DNA of 64,000 nucleotides from CPC320 sp002336405. GTDB taxonomy: Bacteria; Pseudomonadota; Alphaproteobacteria; Rhodobacterales; Rhodobacteraceae. Positions 9,659 to 18,968 of this stretch are shown here, in pieces. A model generated the notes under the pieces. That model worked only from the letters and a program-made list of their open reading frames with translations, did not search any database and was not told the origin of the DNA. Location of the stretch: contig CASIAN010000039.1 in the NCBI GenBank assembly GCA_949372595.1, positions 42,412 to 106,411 of the forward strand, in the 5' to 3' direction. The position numbers and the translations under genes are program-made. Numbering within the stretch: position 1 is the first letter of the stretch; the number at the start of each line of letters is the position of its first letter.

Positions 9659-10783
9659 TCACAGACCCATGCCAGGCCGTTCGCCGGGTGCGCCAACGTC
9701 TTGGTCCACCATGCAAAGACGGGTACCACTTTCGGCAATGGTGAGCCTGTCCCAACGATAATCGGGGAACTGCCTCATCACGGTTTCAAACGCCTCTGCG
9801 TCGGGCAAATGCACCAAAAGCACCCCAGCATGTGCCCCATGCACCGATCCTGCGCCAGAAATTTTGGCAGCGCCCCCCACTTGTTCAATCGCCGCAACAA
9901 ACGCCAATGCTGCCATCGGTATCACACCAAGGCGCCGCAACAGCCGGTGATTTTCTCGCAGCCCCTCTTTTGGGCTCCCGCCGTTCTCAAGAGCGGATTG
10001 GAGGGCATTTGTGCAGTCTTCGAACGCCCGCCAAAGCACCTGATCAGATCCATAATTTTGCCGAACGGATGAAACACATTCCCCGGTCGAGGCCGTGGGG
10101 ATCCCGCCGAGCACCCAATACCACCCCCCGTCCTTAAGCCGATCAGCCATCACCGCGGTATCGGGGGCCGAAATCTTTCCGTTTTGAACACGGTTAATAC
10201 CGCCATAGGTGACCGCCGCCGCATCGATTGCGCTGCCTTTGCCATGTTGTAAACGCTCGCAGAAGCGCACCTGTTCAAAACGTTCCGACGAGCTTTGATG
10301 ATGGTTTAACAAATGCTCATACAACACAATTGTCGCGGCAATCACCGCCGCAGAAGACCCCATGCCCGCCCCAAGAGGCAAATCTGAGGTGCTGTGCAAC
10401 CGACCCGGCACAGGCAATTTATGCGGCGCCATCCCCCCCGGAACCGGCAGCATCTGCAACAGCGCAGACATCGTATAGACCGCCAGATCATCGGGACGCT
10501 GCAGAATGTTCTGCACCGCTAAATCGCCGCGAACAAAGCGATCAAACCGCTCATCCAGCGTGCGTTTAAAGGTCTTAAGCAGTGTGAGCGGATACAACTG
10601 ACCCTGTGACAGATCGGCAAATGCCGTCTGCAAGCCCGTGCTGAGGTGGATCGGTTCGAACCAAACGTTGGTATAAAGCTCGACTGCTGCCACCAGCGCC
10701 GGCGCGCCATAGACGACAGAATGCTCACCAGACAAGATCACCTTGCCGGGCGCGCGGGCAAAATGACGCTCAGGCGATTTCAT
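9659..10783 (-). CDS. mvk: Mevalonate kinase
   Basis: GHMP kinase that phosphorylates mevalonate at O5. The N-terminal motif is APGKVILSGEHSVVYG and the ATP loop is LPLGAGMGSSAAV; the C-terminal GGAAKISGAGSVHG is the third GHMP motif. The ATG at 10783 lies within the end of the HMG-CoA synthase gene (14-base overlap), and the next kinase starts 2 bases after its stop, so translation is probably coupled. About 374 residues, similar to the Paracoccus zeaxanthinifaciens enzyme. Confidence 0.87.
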   Translation of the reverse strand: MKSPERHFARAPGKVILSGEHSVVYGAPALVAAVELYTNVWFEPIHLSTGLQTAFADLSQGQLYPLTLLKTFKRTLDERFDRFVRGDLAVQNILQRPDDLAVYTMSALLQMLPVPGGMAPHKLPVPGRLHSTSDLPLGAGMGSSAAVIAATIVLYEHLLNHHQSSSERFEQVRFCERLQHGKGSAIDAAAVTYGGINRVQNGKISAPDTAVMADRLKDGGWYWVLGGIPTASTGECVSSVRQNYGSDQVLWRAFEDCTNALQSALENGGSPKEGLRENHRLLRRLGVIPMAALAFVAAIEQVGGAAKISGAGSVHGAHAGVLLVHLPDAEAFETVMRQFPDYRWDRLTIAESGTRLCMVDQDVGAPGERPGMGL

Positions 10784-11924
10784 AATGCCGCTTGTGGGCC
10801 TCGATCTTGGCCAACCTGAACCTGCCGGTGGTTTGCACATCAATCACAACTTGTTCCCCGTTTTGAGGGTCAGGCGCGTGCCATAAGTCAACATAATGAT
10901 CATAGCTCAAAGCGACGCGATGGGCCATCAAACCCTGATGCCGGTCGGTGAACAATTGCGCCCGGTATCCGGGTTGAACCATCCCAGAGAAAAACTCGGC
11001 AACCGCACCAGATCCATAACTGAACAGCGCAATGGGTTTGCCCGTCAGGTCCTGATCAGTGCTTTCGAGCGCGGAAATAAGGCTGAGATACAGCGCTGCA
11101 CTGTAACAATTCCCAATCTGGCGGCTATAGGCCAGACCCGGCTTGATTTTGTCAGAATCCACCGTGGCCGCGTTTAAAGACGCCAGATGACGATGGGCTT
11201 TTTCACCCATCCGAGAAAACGGCAAATGGTAACAAAACTGCGCAAAATCCTCAAAGGCACGCCCCTCATTCACCTGATAATCAGCCCAGGCATGGCCCAG
11301 TGAATGCAGATATTTCAGTGCCGAATATTTACCGTCAACCAAGGGCGTCTTGCGATAGTTCGGGCGCCAGAAATCCATAATATCTTCACTGTGACATCCA
11401 GAGGCGAGATCGATCTCTAGGATTGTCGGGTTGGCCGAGATCAACATCGCCACAGCACCGCTGCCCTGAGTGGCCTCGGCGGCGCCACCCAGATCATAGC
11501 GCGACACATCGCTGGCGATCACCAGAACCTTGCGGTCAGGTTTGCGCGCCACATAGCCACAGGCCATCTGCAACGCTGCCGTGGCGCTGTAACAGGCCTG
11601 CTTGAGCTCCACATTGCGGCACTGTGGCTTTAGCCCCAGCAATCTGTGCACATAGATACCAGCCGATTTCGACTGGTCGATGCCGGTCTCAGTGGCAAAC
11701 AACAGGCTGTCGATACCGTCAGGTCCATGGGCGTCGATAATCGGCAGGGCGGCTTCGGCGGCGAGCGTCACGATATCTTCATCGTGGCAGGGAAAAGACA
11801 TTTTATTCTGCCCGATGCCCCGGCTGAATTTATCCGCATCAATCCCATGATGCTCGGCCAGACTGGCAAGATCCAGATACTGATGAGGGATATGAAAGCT
11901 TATTCTTTCGATGCCTATTTTCAT
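10770..11924 (-). CDS. hcs: Hydroxymethylglutaryl-CoA synthase
   Basis: Condenses acetyl-CoA with acetoacetyl-CoA to HMG-CoA, using a thiolase-type fold. The acyl-carrying cysteine is Cys111 in ELKQACYSATAALQ, and the strongly conserved EDIMDFWRPNYR and FCYHLPFSRMGEKA blocks follow. Length (384 residues) is typical of the bacterial enzyme. I prefer ATG 11924; a GTG three codons upstream (11933) is also possible. It follows hmgR by about 240 bases, where the related Paracoccus operon carries an isomerase gene. Confidence 0.94.
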   Translation of the reverse strand: MKIGIERISFHIPHQYLDLASLAEHHGIDADKFSRGIGQNKMSFPCHDEDIVTLAAEAALPIIDAHGPDGIDSLLFATETGIDQSKSAGIYVHRLLGLKPQCRNVELKQACYSATAALQMACGYVARKPDRKVLVIASDVSRYDLGGAAEATQGSGAVAMLISANPTILEIDLASGCHSEDIMDFWRPNYRKTPLVDGKYSALKYLHSLGHAWADYQVNEGRAFEDFAQFCYHLPFSRMGEKAHRHLASLNAATVDSDKIKPGLAYSRQIGNCYSAALYLSLISALESTDQDLTGKPIALFSYGSGAVAEFFSGMVQPGYRAQLFTDRHQGLMAHRVALSYDHYVDLWHAPDPQNGEQVVIDVQTTGRFRLAKIEAHKRHYEIA

Positions 11925-12164
11925 CTTACCCACTTACTTATATCAGCCGCTATTTTCTCGAGACACCGCAGGGTGCCGTGATCTCGCAGAGACGAAATAC
12001 GCGTATGAAACCACAATGTTACATTTATCCGATCACTCGAGGCGTGTCGAGACGAATGCGTTCCCCAATATTGAGGTGCCAAACCGCCCATACAGCCTGC
12101 AGAGCATAATCACCCGCGCAGCCTGTTTGGCAATTATTGGCACAAAGCGCAATAGATTCAGGGT

Positions 12165-13202
12165 TCATTTACGCTCCAGCACCATATGCGCTTTCATCAA
12201 TTCCCCCGGATTGGTTTGCGCCGCCATCAGCGACAGTTCACCGCACAGCACCGTTGCCGCGCACAGCACAGCAAGACGTCGGGCATTGTCTCCAGGCGCG
12301 CGCGCGCTGCGGCAGCCAATTTTTTCCAGATGTCCCTCAACCACGTCATTGTCTTTGCCGTTGCCCACTGTCCCCACAATCACATTGGGCAGGGTGCACG
12401 AAAAATACAGAGCATCGCGACGCACCTCACAATGCACAATCCCTTGCGATCCCTCAATGATATTCGCAGCATCCTGTCCAGTGGCGAGATAGAAGGCTAA
12501 CAGCATATTGGCAAAATGCGCATTAGCAGAGCGCAGGCTTCCGGCGATCACACCGCCAAGTAGGTTTTTCTCAACATTGAGCTGCACCATCAACTCCGGC
12601 GTCGTGCGCAAGAGCCGCTTGCAAACTGTGCGCGAAATTTCAGCTTCAGCAACGACATATTTACCACGCCCCAAAATACCGTTAACCGCACTGGTTTTTT
12701 TGTCAGTGCAAAAATTACCCGAAATTGTACTGTAAGACAGCGCCGGATATTGCTGTAAAATCCAACTGAGCAACGCATCTGCGGCTTTCGTCACCATATT
12801 GTGGCCCGAAGCATCCCCTGTGGAACATTCAAACCGCACATACAGAAGATTTCCGACAATCTGACGATTGAGACCGATCAACTGGGCAAAGCGGCTGGTC
12901 TGACCGACGATGGCTGCCAATTCGTCAAACCGTCCGGCAATGGCATCACTGGCCTTTTTGGCTGCTGCTGCTGATTGCGCCCGCAACGCAACCGAGCGGG
13001 TCATCCGTTCATCGATCACAGTGCAGCGGATACCACCGCAGTGGCGCGACACCCGCGCGCCCCGCCCCGTCGACGGCCACAAAGGCGTCTCATAGGTGGC
13101 GAGCGGCACGCTCACCGCCCCGTCGATCACCTCGCCAGTGATTTTAATCGGACCAACCCATTTTGTCGGTATCGGCGTAACATGGAGGGCGCTGGTCGTC
13201 AT
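12165..13202 (-). CDS. mvaA: Hydroxymethylglutaryl-CoA reductase
   Basis: Reduces HMG-CoA to mevalonate, the committed step of the pathway. Diagnostic motifs are TGDASGHNMVTKAADAL, the catalytic-lysine region NFCTDKKTSAVNGILGRGK, and ATGQDAANIIEGSQG. The protein ends AHMVLERK, with the C-terminal His of the active site. The ATG at 13202 precedes the conserved PTKWVGPIKITGE start. The frame stays open 82 codons further upstream, but that part looks non-coding. No membrane domain is present, so it should be soluble. First gene of the mevalonate operon. Confidence 0.95.
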   Translation of the reverse strand: MTTSALHVTPIPTKWVGPIKITGEVIDGAVSVPLATYETPLWPSTGRGARVSRHCGGIRCTVIDERMTRSVALRAQSAAAAKKASDAIAGRFDELAAIVGQTSRFAQLIGLNRQIVGNLLYVRFECSTGDASGHNMVTKAADALLSWILQQYPALSYSTISGNFCTDKKTSAVNGILGRGKYVVAEAEISRTVCKRLLRTTPELMVQLNVEKNLLGGVIAGSLRSANAHFANMLLAFYLATGQDAANIIEGSQGIVHCEVRRDALYFSCTLPNVIVGTVGNGKDNDVVEGHLEKIGCRSARAPGDNARRLAVLCAATVLCGELSLMAAQTNPGELMKAHMVLERK

Positions 13203-13529
13203 AGGGCTGCCTGTTTGTTGTTTACGATTGCGATGCGCAACCCGGAAGATACTGCAATTACCTCCCACATAATACGATAGCGCGCAACGCCAACCCGACG
13301 TGGCAAAAGCACCCGTCCTCCTGTGCCGCCGCCACAGCGAAGGTTTGTTCATTGAGATTTCCCCCAAAGCGCGCCAACGCCTATCGCAATTGCGAATTTC
13401 AGGATCGAAATTCAAGTGCATAGGGGCGATTATAGGCTTTCCCAGCACCCGAAACTAGCGCAAGCAAGCGATCTGCGGCAAAGATTGGGAACCCGCCGCT
13501 GCAACCATGCACAGCGGCTGATAATGTAC
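13203..13529. other. Leader region of the mevalonate operon
   Basis: These 327 bases lie between the RidA gene and mvaA, both on the minus strand, and presumably hold the operon promoter. The open frame here has basic, tryptophan-rich composition unlike a real protein. I see no clear terminator or conserved RNA fold. Confidence 0.45.
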
Positions 13530-13883
13530 TTATTTTGCAGCAATAATACCAATTTCAACGGTGTATTGTGGCGTCGCCAGACGCGGCGATTCCACACAGG
13601 CGCGACAGGGCGCGTTGCCACCTGTTGACCAAGCATCCCAGACGGCATTCATCTCAGCGAAATCATCCATGCTTGTCAGCCAAATCGTCGCTGACAAAAC
13701 TTTGGATTTATCCGATCCAGTCTCGGCGAGCAGGCCGTCAATCTGCGCCAAGATCGCTTGGGTCTGATCTGCAACACTGGCGCCCGGCGCGCGCGCGGCA
13801 ACCTGCCCTGCCAGATAGACAGTATCGCCGTGAACCACGGCTTGGCTCATGCGGTCATTGGTGTGAAAACGTGTGATAGACAT
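13530..13883 (-). CDS. RidA family (YjgF/YER057c) protein
   Basis: Small trimeric proteins that hydrolyse reactive enamine/imine intermediates made by PLP enzymes. The 117-residue product starts MSITRFHTNDRMSQAV and has GDTVYLAGQVA, KVLSATIWLTSMDDFAEMN, and the C-terminal PCRACVESPRLATPQYTVEI with the conserved RxxV-type active-site region. I choose ATG 13883, since the preceding codons are not conserved. It stands upstream of the mevalonate operon on the same strand. The exact subgroup and substrate are not known. Confidence 0.88.
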   Translation of the reverse strand: MSITRFHTNDRMSQAVVHGDTVYLAGQVAARAPGASVADQTQAILAQIDGLLAETGSDKSKVLSATIWLTSMDDFAEMNAVWDAWSTGGNAPCRACVESPRLATPQYTVEIGIIAAK

Positions 13884-14386
13884 ACATTTATTCCATTTTA
13901 AAATTCTAACACCGCAGGCATATACCAAAATAAGAGCTGTGGGAAACCAGAAGTCGCATTAAAAGGCACGGCTCAGAAACATAGATTTATTGACTGAAAA
14001 ATAGGCTAGAGGGTCCCACCATGAGTTTGAAAACACCGCGCCGTTAAAGACCATTAAAAGTGACGTATAAAGTCAATTGTCATATTTAAGGTCAATGGAG
14101 ATGCCTTATGAAAGCATGCCTTAAAATCACTCTAGCAGCTGCAAAGTCAGCCAGATAACCTGCCACACCGCGGCAAAGTCCGTTGTGACAATCTGATATC
14201 GTGTCTTTACCGCCCTTGTTTCGATGGGTTACATGACTTTGCACGTCGAAGAAGGCAAACACACTATTATTTTGAGAGGCAAGATGGCCCCGTTTAGTCG
14301 CGAGGCCCAGGGAGCCAATTAAAATATATATTGACCGTTTGATAAATAAATGCAGGACTATTGACTTAAAATCTGGGGGTAAGACG
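13884..14386. other. Intergenic region upstream of the BMP transporter operon
   Basis: About 500 bases between divergent genes, AT-rich towards the transporter (TATATATTGACC near 14325). I looked for a purine-type riboswitch, as this transporter class can carry one, and saw none of its conserved core. Promoters must lie here but cannot be placed with confidence. Confidence 0.45.
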
Positions 14387-15379
14387 ATGAAATTTTTAAG
14401 ATTGATAACACGCAGAGCTGCAATCGCAGCTGTGTTAAGCGTTGGCGCGTTGACAAGCACAAGCGTTGCTGCAGCGGAAAAACTGAAGGTGGCAGCGATC
14501 TACACGCTGCCGGTCGAACAACAGTGGGTCAGCCGTATACACAAGGCGCTGAACGCAGCCCAAGACCGAGGTGAAATTGAATATCTCTATTCCGAAAATG
14601 TCGCCAACAACGACTATGAGCGGGTGATGCGAGAATATGCCGAGCAGGGTCAGCAATTAATTGTCGGCGAAGTGTTTGGCTTAGAGCGCGCGGCGCGCAA
14701 GGTTGCCAAAGATTATCAAGAGACCGCGTTTCTGATGGGGTCTTCGTTCACACCCGTCGCGCCAAACTTTTCGGTGTTTGACAATTGGATTCACGAACCG
14801 AGCTATCTGTCGGGTATCGTCGCGGGTGCAATGTCCGAGAACAATCTGATCGGCATGGTCGGCGGCTATGCGATCCCAGAAGTTAATCGGCTGATGAATG
14901 CCTTTATGGATGGCGCACGCGAAGCCAATCCAGACGTCAAATTTATGGTCAACTTTCTCGACAGTTGGTACGATCCCCCGAAAGCCAAAGAAAGTGCTTT
15001 TGCAATGATGGATGCCGGAGCTGATATCATGTACGCTGAGCGCTTTGGCGTGTCGGATGCAGCCGTAGAGCGCGGTGTAAAAGCCATTGGCAACGTGATT
15101 GATACCGCCGCCGACTATCCCGATACAATCCTCGCCTCAGCGCTTTGGCACATGGAGGCAACCATCGACAAAGCTGTTGCCAATGTGGCCTTGGGCCGCT
15201 TTGAAGCTGCCGATTATGGTCAGTACAGCTTTATGGCCTATGGCGGTGGATCGCTTGTGATCGACAGCGCCTTGGTCCCGGCCGATGTCGTGGCCAAGGT
15301 CAAGGCCCGCGAAGCTGAAATTCAAGACGGATTATTTCGGGTCAACGTCAATGACGCCCGTCCTGTTTCCGATAAATAA
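14387..15379 (+). CDS. BMP family ABC transporter substrate-binding protein
   Basis: Periplasmic binding protein of the basic-membrane-protein (PnrA/Med) class, which binds nucleosides or related bases. Residues 1-32 form a signal peptide ending near SVAAAEKL. A lipobox cysteine is not seen, so it is probably free in the periplasm. The mature part shows the class features EVFGLERAARKVAKD and FSVFDNWIHEPSYLSGIVAG. The start is set by GGGGG about 7 bases before ATG 14387; an in-frame codon 16 residues earlier lacks this. It is the first of five genes ending in a CodA-like deaminase, pointing to a purine or pyrimidine ligand. Confidence 0.9.
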   Translation: MKFLRLITRRAAIAAVLSVGALTSTSVAAAEKLKVAAIYTLPVEQQWVSRIHKALNAAQDRGEIEYLYSENVANNDYERVMREYAEQGQQLIVGEVFGLERAARKVAKDYQETAFLMGSSFTPVAPNFSVFDNWIHEPSYLSGIVAGAMSENNLIGMVGGYAIPEVNRLMNAFMDGAREANPDVKFMVNFLDSWYDPPKAKESAFAMMDAGADIMYAERFGVSDAAVERGVKAIGNVIDTAADYPDTILASALWHMEATIDKAVANVALGRFEAADYGQYSFMAYGGGSLVIDSALVPADVVAKVKAREAEIQDGLFRVNVNDARPVSDK

Positions 15380-15432
15380 TAGAAATTTGCACCGGCCCCT
15401 ACTGGCGGCCGGTGCAACAAAAAGGCAGAAAA

Positions 15433-16944
15433 ATGGGCAAAGTTTTCGCTCTTAAAAGCTTGTCCAAACGCTTTGGCTCCGTCTTGGCAAATGACAGGGT
15501 AAGCCTTGATCTGCATCAAGGCGAAGTTTTGGCCCTTCTGGGTGAGAATGGATCTGGCAAAACCACTTTGATGAATATGCTGTTCGGGCACTACCTGCCT
15601 GATTCTGGCACGATTGACGTCGCAGACCACGACGGCGTCTTGCAACCAATGCCGCTGGGCCAACCGCAGATCGCGTTGGCCAAGGGCATTGGGATGGTAC
15701 ACCAGCATTTCACCCTGGCGGAAAACCTCAATGCCCTAGAAAATATCATGATGGGCACTGAACGCCTGACCGCCTTGCGCTGGCAAACGGCAGCGGGGCG
15801 CGACAAGCTTAACCGGATTATGGATGAAACCGGACTGCGCGCACCACTGGACGTTACGGTTGGGCGTTTGTCCGTTGGCGAACGGCAACGAATTGAAATC
15901 CTGAAAGCGCTGTACCGCGATGTGCGCATACTGGTCCTTGACGAGCCAACTGCAGTTTTGACCCCACAAGAGGCCGATGCTTTATTTGAAAACATTCACA
16001 CAATGGCCGCGGCGGGCCTTTCGGTCATTTTCATTTCCCACAAGCTGCGAGAGGTGCTGTCATTTTCGCAGCGTATCGTGGTGCTGCGGCAAGGGATCAA
16101 TGTCGGTGAGTTGATCACAAAACAGACCAATGAGGCAGAGATTGCCAATCTTATGGTTGGCAGCGGTGTCTTACTTGCCGCCCGTGACGATGTGACCCCG
16201 GGCGAGACTGTTCTTAAAATTGATCGTGCAGGTGTGAGCGGTTACTCCAAGCGCGATACGCTGCAAGATCTCTCGCTTGAGGCGCGCGCACACGAAATTC
16301 TGGGGATCGCCGGTGTGTCGGGCAATGGCCAGACCGGACTTGCTGGATTAATCGCCGGCCTCAAGCGCCCCGTTACCGGGTCTATTGCAGTAGATGGCCA
16401 AACAATCGCGCGGCCCTCTCCAAAGAAGATGCTAAAGGCAGGCGTAGGCCGCATTCCAGAAGACCGGCATCAAGAAGGGATCATCGGCACGATGTCTCTG
16501 GCTGATAATTTGGTGATTGAACAGCTTGATGATCCCGCGGTGCAGCGCTTTGGTATTTTACGCAAGACAGAAATCAAGTCAGCCGCACAGCAGCGGTGCG
16601 TAGACTATGATGTGCGCGGCCCGGGCATAAACGCCGAAGCGCGGTTGTTCTCGGGTGGCAATATTCAAAAAATGATCCTCGCCCGGGTATTCGAACAGAA
16701 CCCAAAGCTTATTTTGGCAAATCAGCCCACCCGGGGTCTGGATATGGGCGCCAGCGCCGAGGTGCGGCGCAGATTGCTCGAGGCGCGCCAACGCGGCGCT
16801 GCCGTGGTGTTGATCTCAGATGATCTGGATGAAGTTCTTGCACTTTCTGACAGGATTTTGGTGATGCATGACGGACAGTTAACCCAAGCCGAAACCCGCG
16901 ACCGGGCCGCGATTGGCCTATTGATGGCGGGAACCACGACATGA
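15433..16944 (+). CDS. ABC transporter ATP-binding protein, double-domain (nucleoside/sugar type)
   Basis: Two ABC domains in one chain, as in the BmpA/NupO and ribose-type importers. The first is complete: Walker A GENGSGKTT, signature LSVGERQR and Walker B ILVLDEPTAVL. The second has a degenerate Walker A (GVSGNGQTG, no Lys) but keeps FSGGNIQK, the usual asymmetry in this family. The start ATG 15433 follows an AAAGG-type site. It overlaps the next permease gene by 4 bases (ATGA-type coupling). Confidence 0.94.
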   Translation: MGKVFALKSLSKRFGSVLANDRVSLDLHQGEVLALLGENGSGKTTLMNMLFGHYLPDSGTIDVADHDGVLQPMPLGQPQIALAKGIGMVHQHFTLAENLNALENIMMGTERLTALRWQTAAGRDKLNRIMDETGLRAPLDVTVGRLSVGERQRIEILKALYRDVRILVLDEPTAVLTPQEADALFENIHTMAAAGLSVIFISHKLREVLSFSQRIVVLRQGINVGELITKQTNEAEIANLMVGSGVLLAARDDVTPGETVLKIDRAGVSGYSKRDTLQDLSLEARAHEILGIAGVSGNGQTGLAGLIAGLKRPVTGSIAVDGQTIARPSPKKMLKAGVGRIPEDRHQEGIIGTMSLADNLVIEQLDDPAVQRFGILRKTEIKSAAQQRCVDYDVRGPGINAEARLFSGGNIQKMILARVFEQNPKLILANQPTRGLDMGASAEVRRRLLEARQRGAAVVLISDDLDEVLALSDRILVMHDGQLTQAETRDRAAIGLLMAGTTT

Positions 16945-18017
16945 TGCGCATCGAGCCCCGTCCCGAGATGACAAAAGCGATGTTAATTGCAGTGCCGATG
17001 CTTTCGGCTATTGCCTCTTTGGTAATTGCCGCCGTCCCAATTGCCTTTGCAGGGGCCGGTATCCTGCAGGCTTACCGCGAAATGTTCAACGGTGTCTTCG
17101 GCTCGGTGTTTGCGGTCTCAGAAATGCTCACCCGCGCAACACCGTTAATGTTCACCGGCCTGGCGGCTGCTTTGGCCTTCCGTGCCCGACTTTGGAATAT
17201 TGGCGCCGAGGGGCAGTTGTATCTGGGCGCGCTGATGGCCGTCACGGTTGGGACTGGATATTTAGACCTGCCGCCTCTAATGCTGACGCCAGTGATTATT
17301 TTGATGGCTGCCCTCGCTGGCGCGGTGGGTATGGCGGTGCCGACGTTTTTAAAAATCCGCTTTGGCGCCGATGAGGTCGTCACCACGCTGTTGCTAAACT
17401 TTGTGATCCTGATTTTTGTTCAAATGATGCTGGAGGGTGCGCTGAAAGACCCTATGGGGTTGGGTTGGCCGCAATCGTCTCCGATCGTTGAAGAGGCCAT
17501 GCTGCCCACGCTGCTGCCACGCATGCGCGTGCATTCGGGGCTTATACTGGCGCTTGTTTGCGCCGGGGTTGCACAATTCATGCTGTCGCGCACTATCTGG
17601 GGGTTTCGTCTGCGCGCGGTGGGGGAAAACCCCGTCGCCGCCGGTTATGCCGGTATTCCGGTCAACTGGTCACTGTTTACAATCGCCATCGTCTCAGGTG
17701 GGTTGGCGGGATTGGCGGGCATGTCAGAGGTGGTTGGTCTCAAAGGATATCTAACTTCCGACCTCTCGCCGGGATTTGGCTATATCGGAATAGTCGTCGC
17801 GATGCTGGCTGGTCTGTCCCCCGTGGGCGTGGTTCTGGCGGCGCTGTTTATCGCCTCGGTCTTTGTGGGCGCCGATAGTATGAGCCGGGCGATGGGGGTC
17901 TCGTCGTATCTGGCTGATCTTATTGTGGCGCTGTCGTTATTGTCGGTGCTAATCGGCGGTTTTTTCACCCGATATCGGGTCATTTGGTCCACCAGTAACC
18001 GCAGGCCAAGCCCATGA
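16941..18017 (+). CDS. ABC transporter permease 1 (BMP class)
   Basis: Integral membrane subunit of about 358 residues with roughly nine to ten hydrophobic segments. It carries the family motif FRARLWNIGAEGQLYLGA, which is specific for the nucleoside/simple-sugar permease family, and RAVGENPVAAGYAGIP in the cytoplasmic coupling loop. It overlaps both neighbours by 4 bases and forms the channel with permease 2. Confidence 0.93.
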   Translation: MMRIEPRPEMTKAMLIAVPMLSAIASLVIAAVPIAFAGAGILQAYREMFNGVFGSVFAVSEMLTRATPLMFTGLAAALAFRARLWNIGAEGQLYLGALMAVTVGTGYLDLPPLMLTPVIILMAALAGAVGMAVPTFLKIRFGADEVVTTLLLNFVILIFVQMMLEGALKDPMGLGWPQSSPIVEEAMLPTLLPRMRVHSGLILALVCAGVAQFMLSRTIWGFRLRAVGENPVAAGYAGIPVNWSLFTIAIVSGGLAGLAGMSEVVGLKGYLTSDLSPGFGYIGIVVAMLAGLSPVGVVLAALFIASVFVGADSMSRAMGVSSYLADLIVALSLLSVLIGGFFTRYRVIWSTSNRRPSP

Positions 18018-18958
18018 TGGATATCCTAAATATCCTGATGAGCGAGTCGTTTTGGGCGGCGTCCCTGCGCATCGCTTCACCGTTGATTTTCGGGGTGCTC
18101 GGCGCGCTGTTATGCGAGCGTGCCGGTGTGCTGAACCTTGGGATCGAAGGCATATTTGTGGCAGGCGCGATGGCCGGTTGGATGGCGGTTTGGCTGGGGG
18201 CCAGCCTTTGGGGCGGCGTGTTTTTTGCCGCGCTCACGGGCGCTGCATTGGGGCTTTTGCACGGCATTTTAACCGTGCCGCTCGGGCTGTCCCAGCATGT
18301 ATCAGGGCTGGGTGTGACAATGTTTGCCACTTCACTGAGCTACTTCACTTACCGGACCTCATTGCCGGATGTAACCTCGCCCCCCCGCATTGAGCCGTTC
18401 CGCGCACTCGACATTCCCTTTCTGTCGGATTTACCCTTTCTCGGACCGGTCTTATTTCAACAAACCGCACTGACATGGTTTGCTTTGGGATTGGTGGGCG
18501 CGGTCTGGTACATTATGAGCCGCACACCTTTGGGCACGGCTTTGCGCGCCGTGGGCGACAACCCCGACAGCGTCGACGCACAGGGATTATCAGTCTATGG
18601 GCTGCGCATCGGGGCGATTGTTGCGGGATCTGCGCTCATGGCGATTGGGGGCGCATTTCTAACAATGTCGGCCTTTGATGCGTTCTTTTTCGGCATGGTC
18701 AACGGCCGGGGCTGGATCTGTATTGCGCTGGTGATCTTTGCCAGTTGGCGTCCGGGAAAAGCCTTGCTCGGGGCAATCTTGTTTGGGGCATTTGATGCAC
18801 TGCAAGTGCGCTTGCAAACCGAAGTTGGCGCCTTGGTGCCAAGCCAAGTTTTCTTGATGACCCCATATATTTTGTCGATACTTGCCCTTGTGGTCGCGGC
18901 ACGCAGAGCGGATTATCCGCGAGCGCTTCTCAAGCCATGGTTCAAGGGCCAACGATAA
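18014..18958 (+). CDS. ABC transporter permease 2 (BMP class)
   Basis: Second membrane subunit, 314 residues, with the matching motif CERAGVLNLGIEGIFVAGA and the coupling-loop motif RAVGDNPDSVDAQG. It overlaps the first permease gene by 4 bases and is followed 10 bases later by the deaminase gene, so the five genes are almost certainly one transcript. Confidence 0.93.
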   Translation: MMDILNILMSESFWAASLRIASPLIFGVLGALLCERAGVLNLGIEGIFVAGAMAGWMAVWLGASLWGGVFFAALTGAALGLLHGILTVPLGLSQHVSGLGVTMFATSLSYFTYRTSLPDVTSPPRIEPFRALDIPFLSDLPFLGPVLFQQTALTWFALGLVGAVWYIMSRTPLGTALRAVGDNPDSVDAQGLSVYGLRIGAIVAGSALMAIGGAFLTMSAFDAFFFGMVNGRGWICIALVIFASWRPGKALLGAILFGAFDALQVRLQTEVGALVPSQVFLMTPYILSILALVVAARRADYPRALLKPWFKGQR

Positions 18959-18968
18959 GGATACGCCA

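Noticed and set aside
12975..13448. N-terminal extension of the HMG-CoA reductase frame, up to 82 codons upstream of 13202
   Set aside because: The upstream part is not protein-like, and the conserved start PTKWVGPIKITGE lies just after ATG 13202.
14000..14386. Purine riboswitch before the BMP transporter operon
   Set aside because: The conserved loop-loop and core residues of the purine aptamer were not found on inspection.
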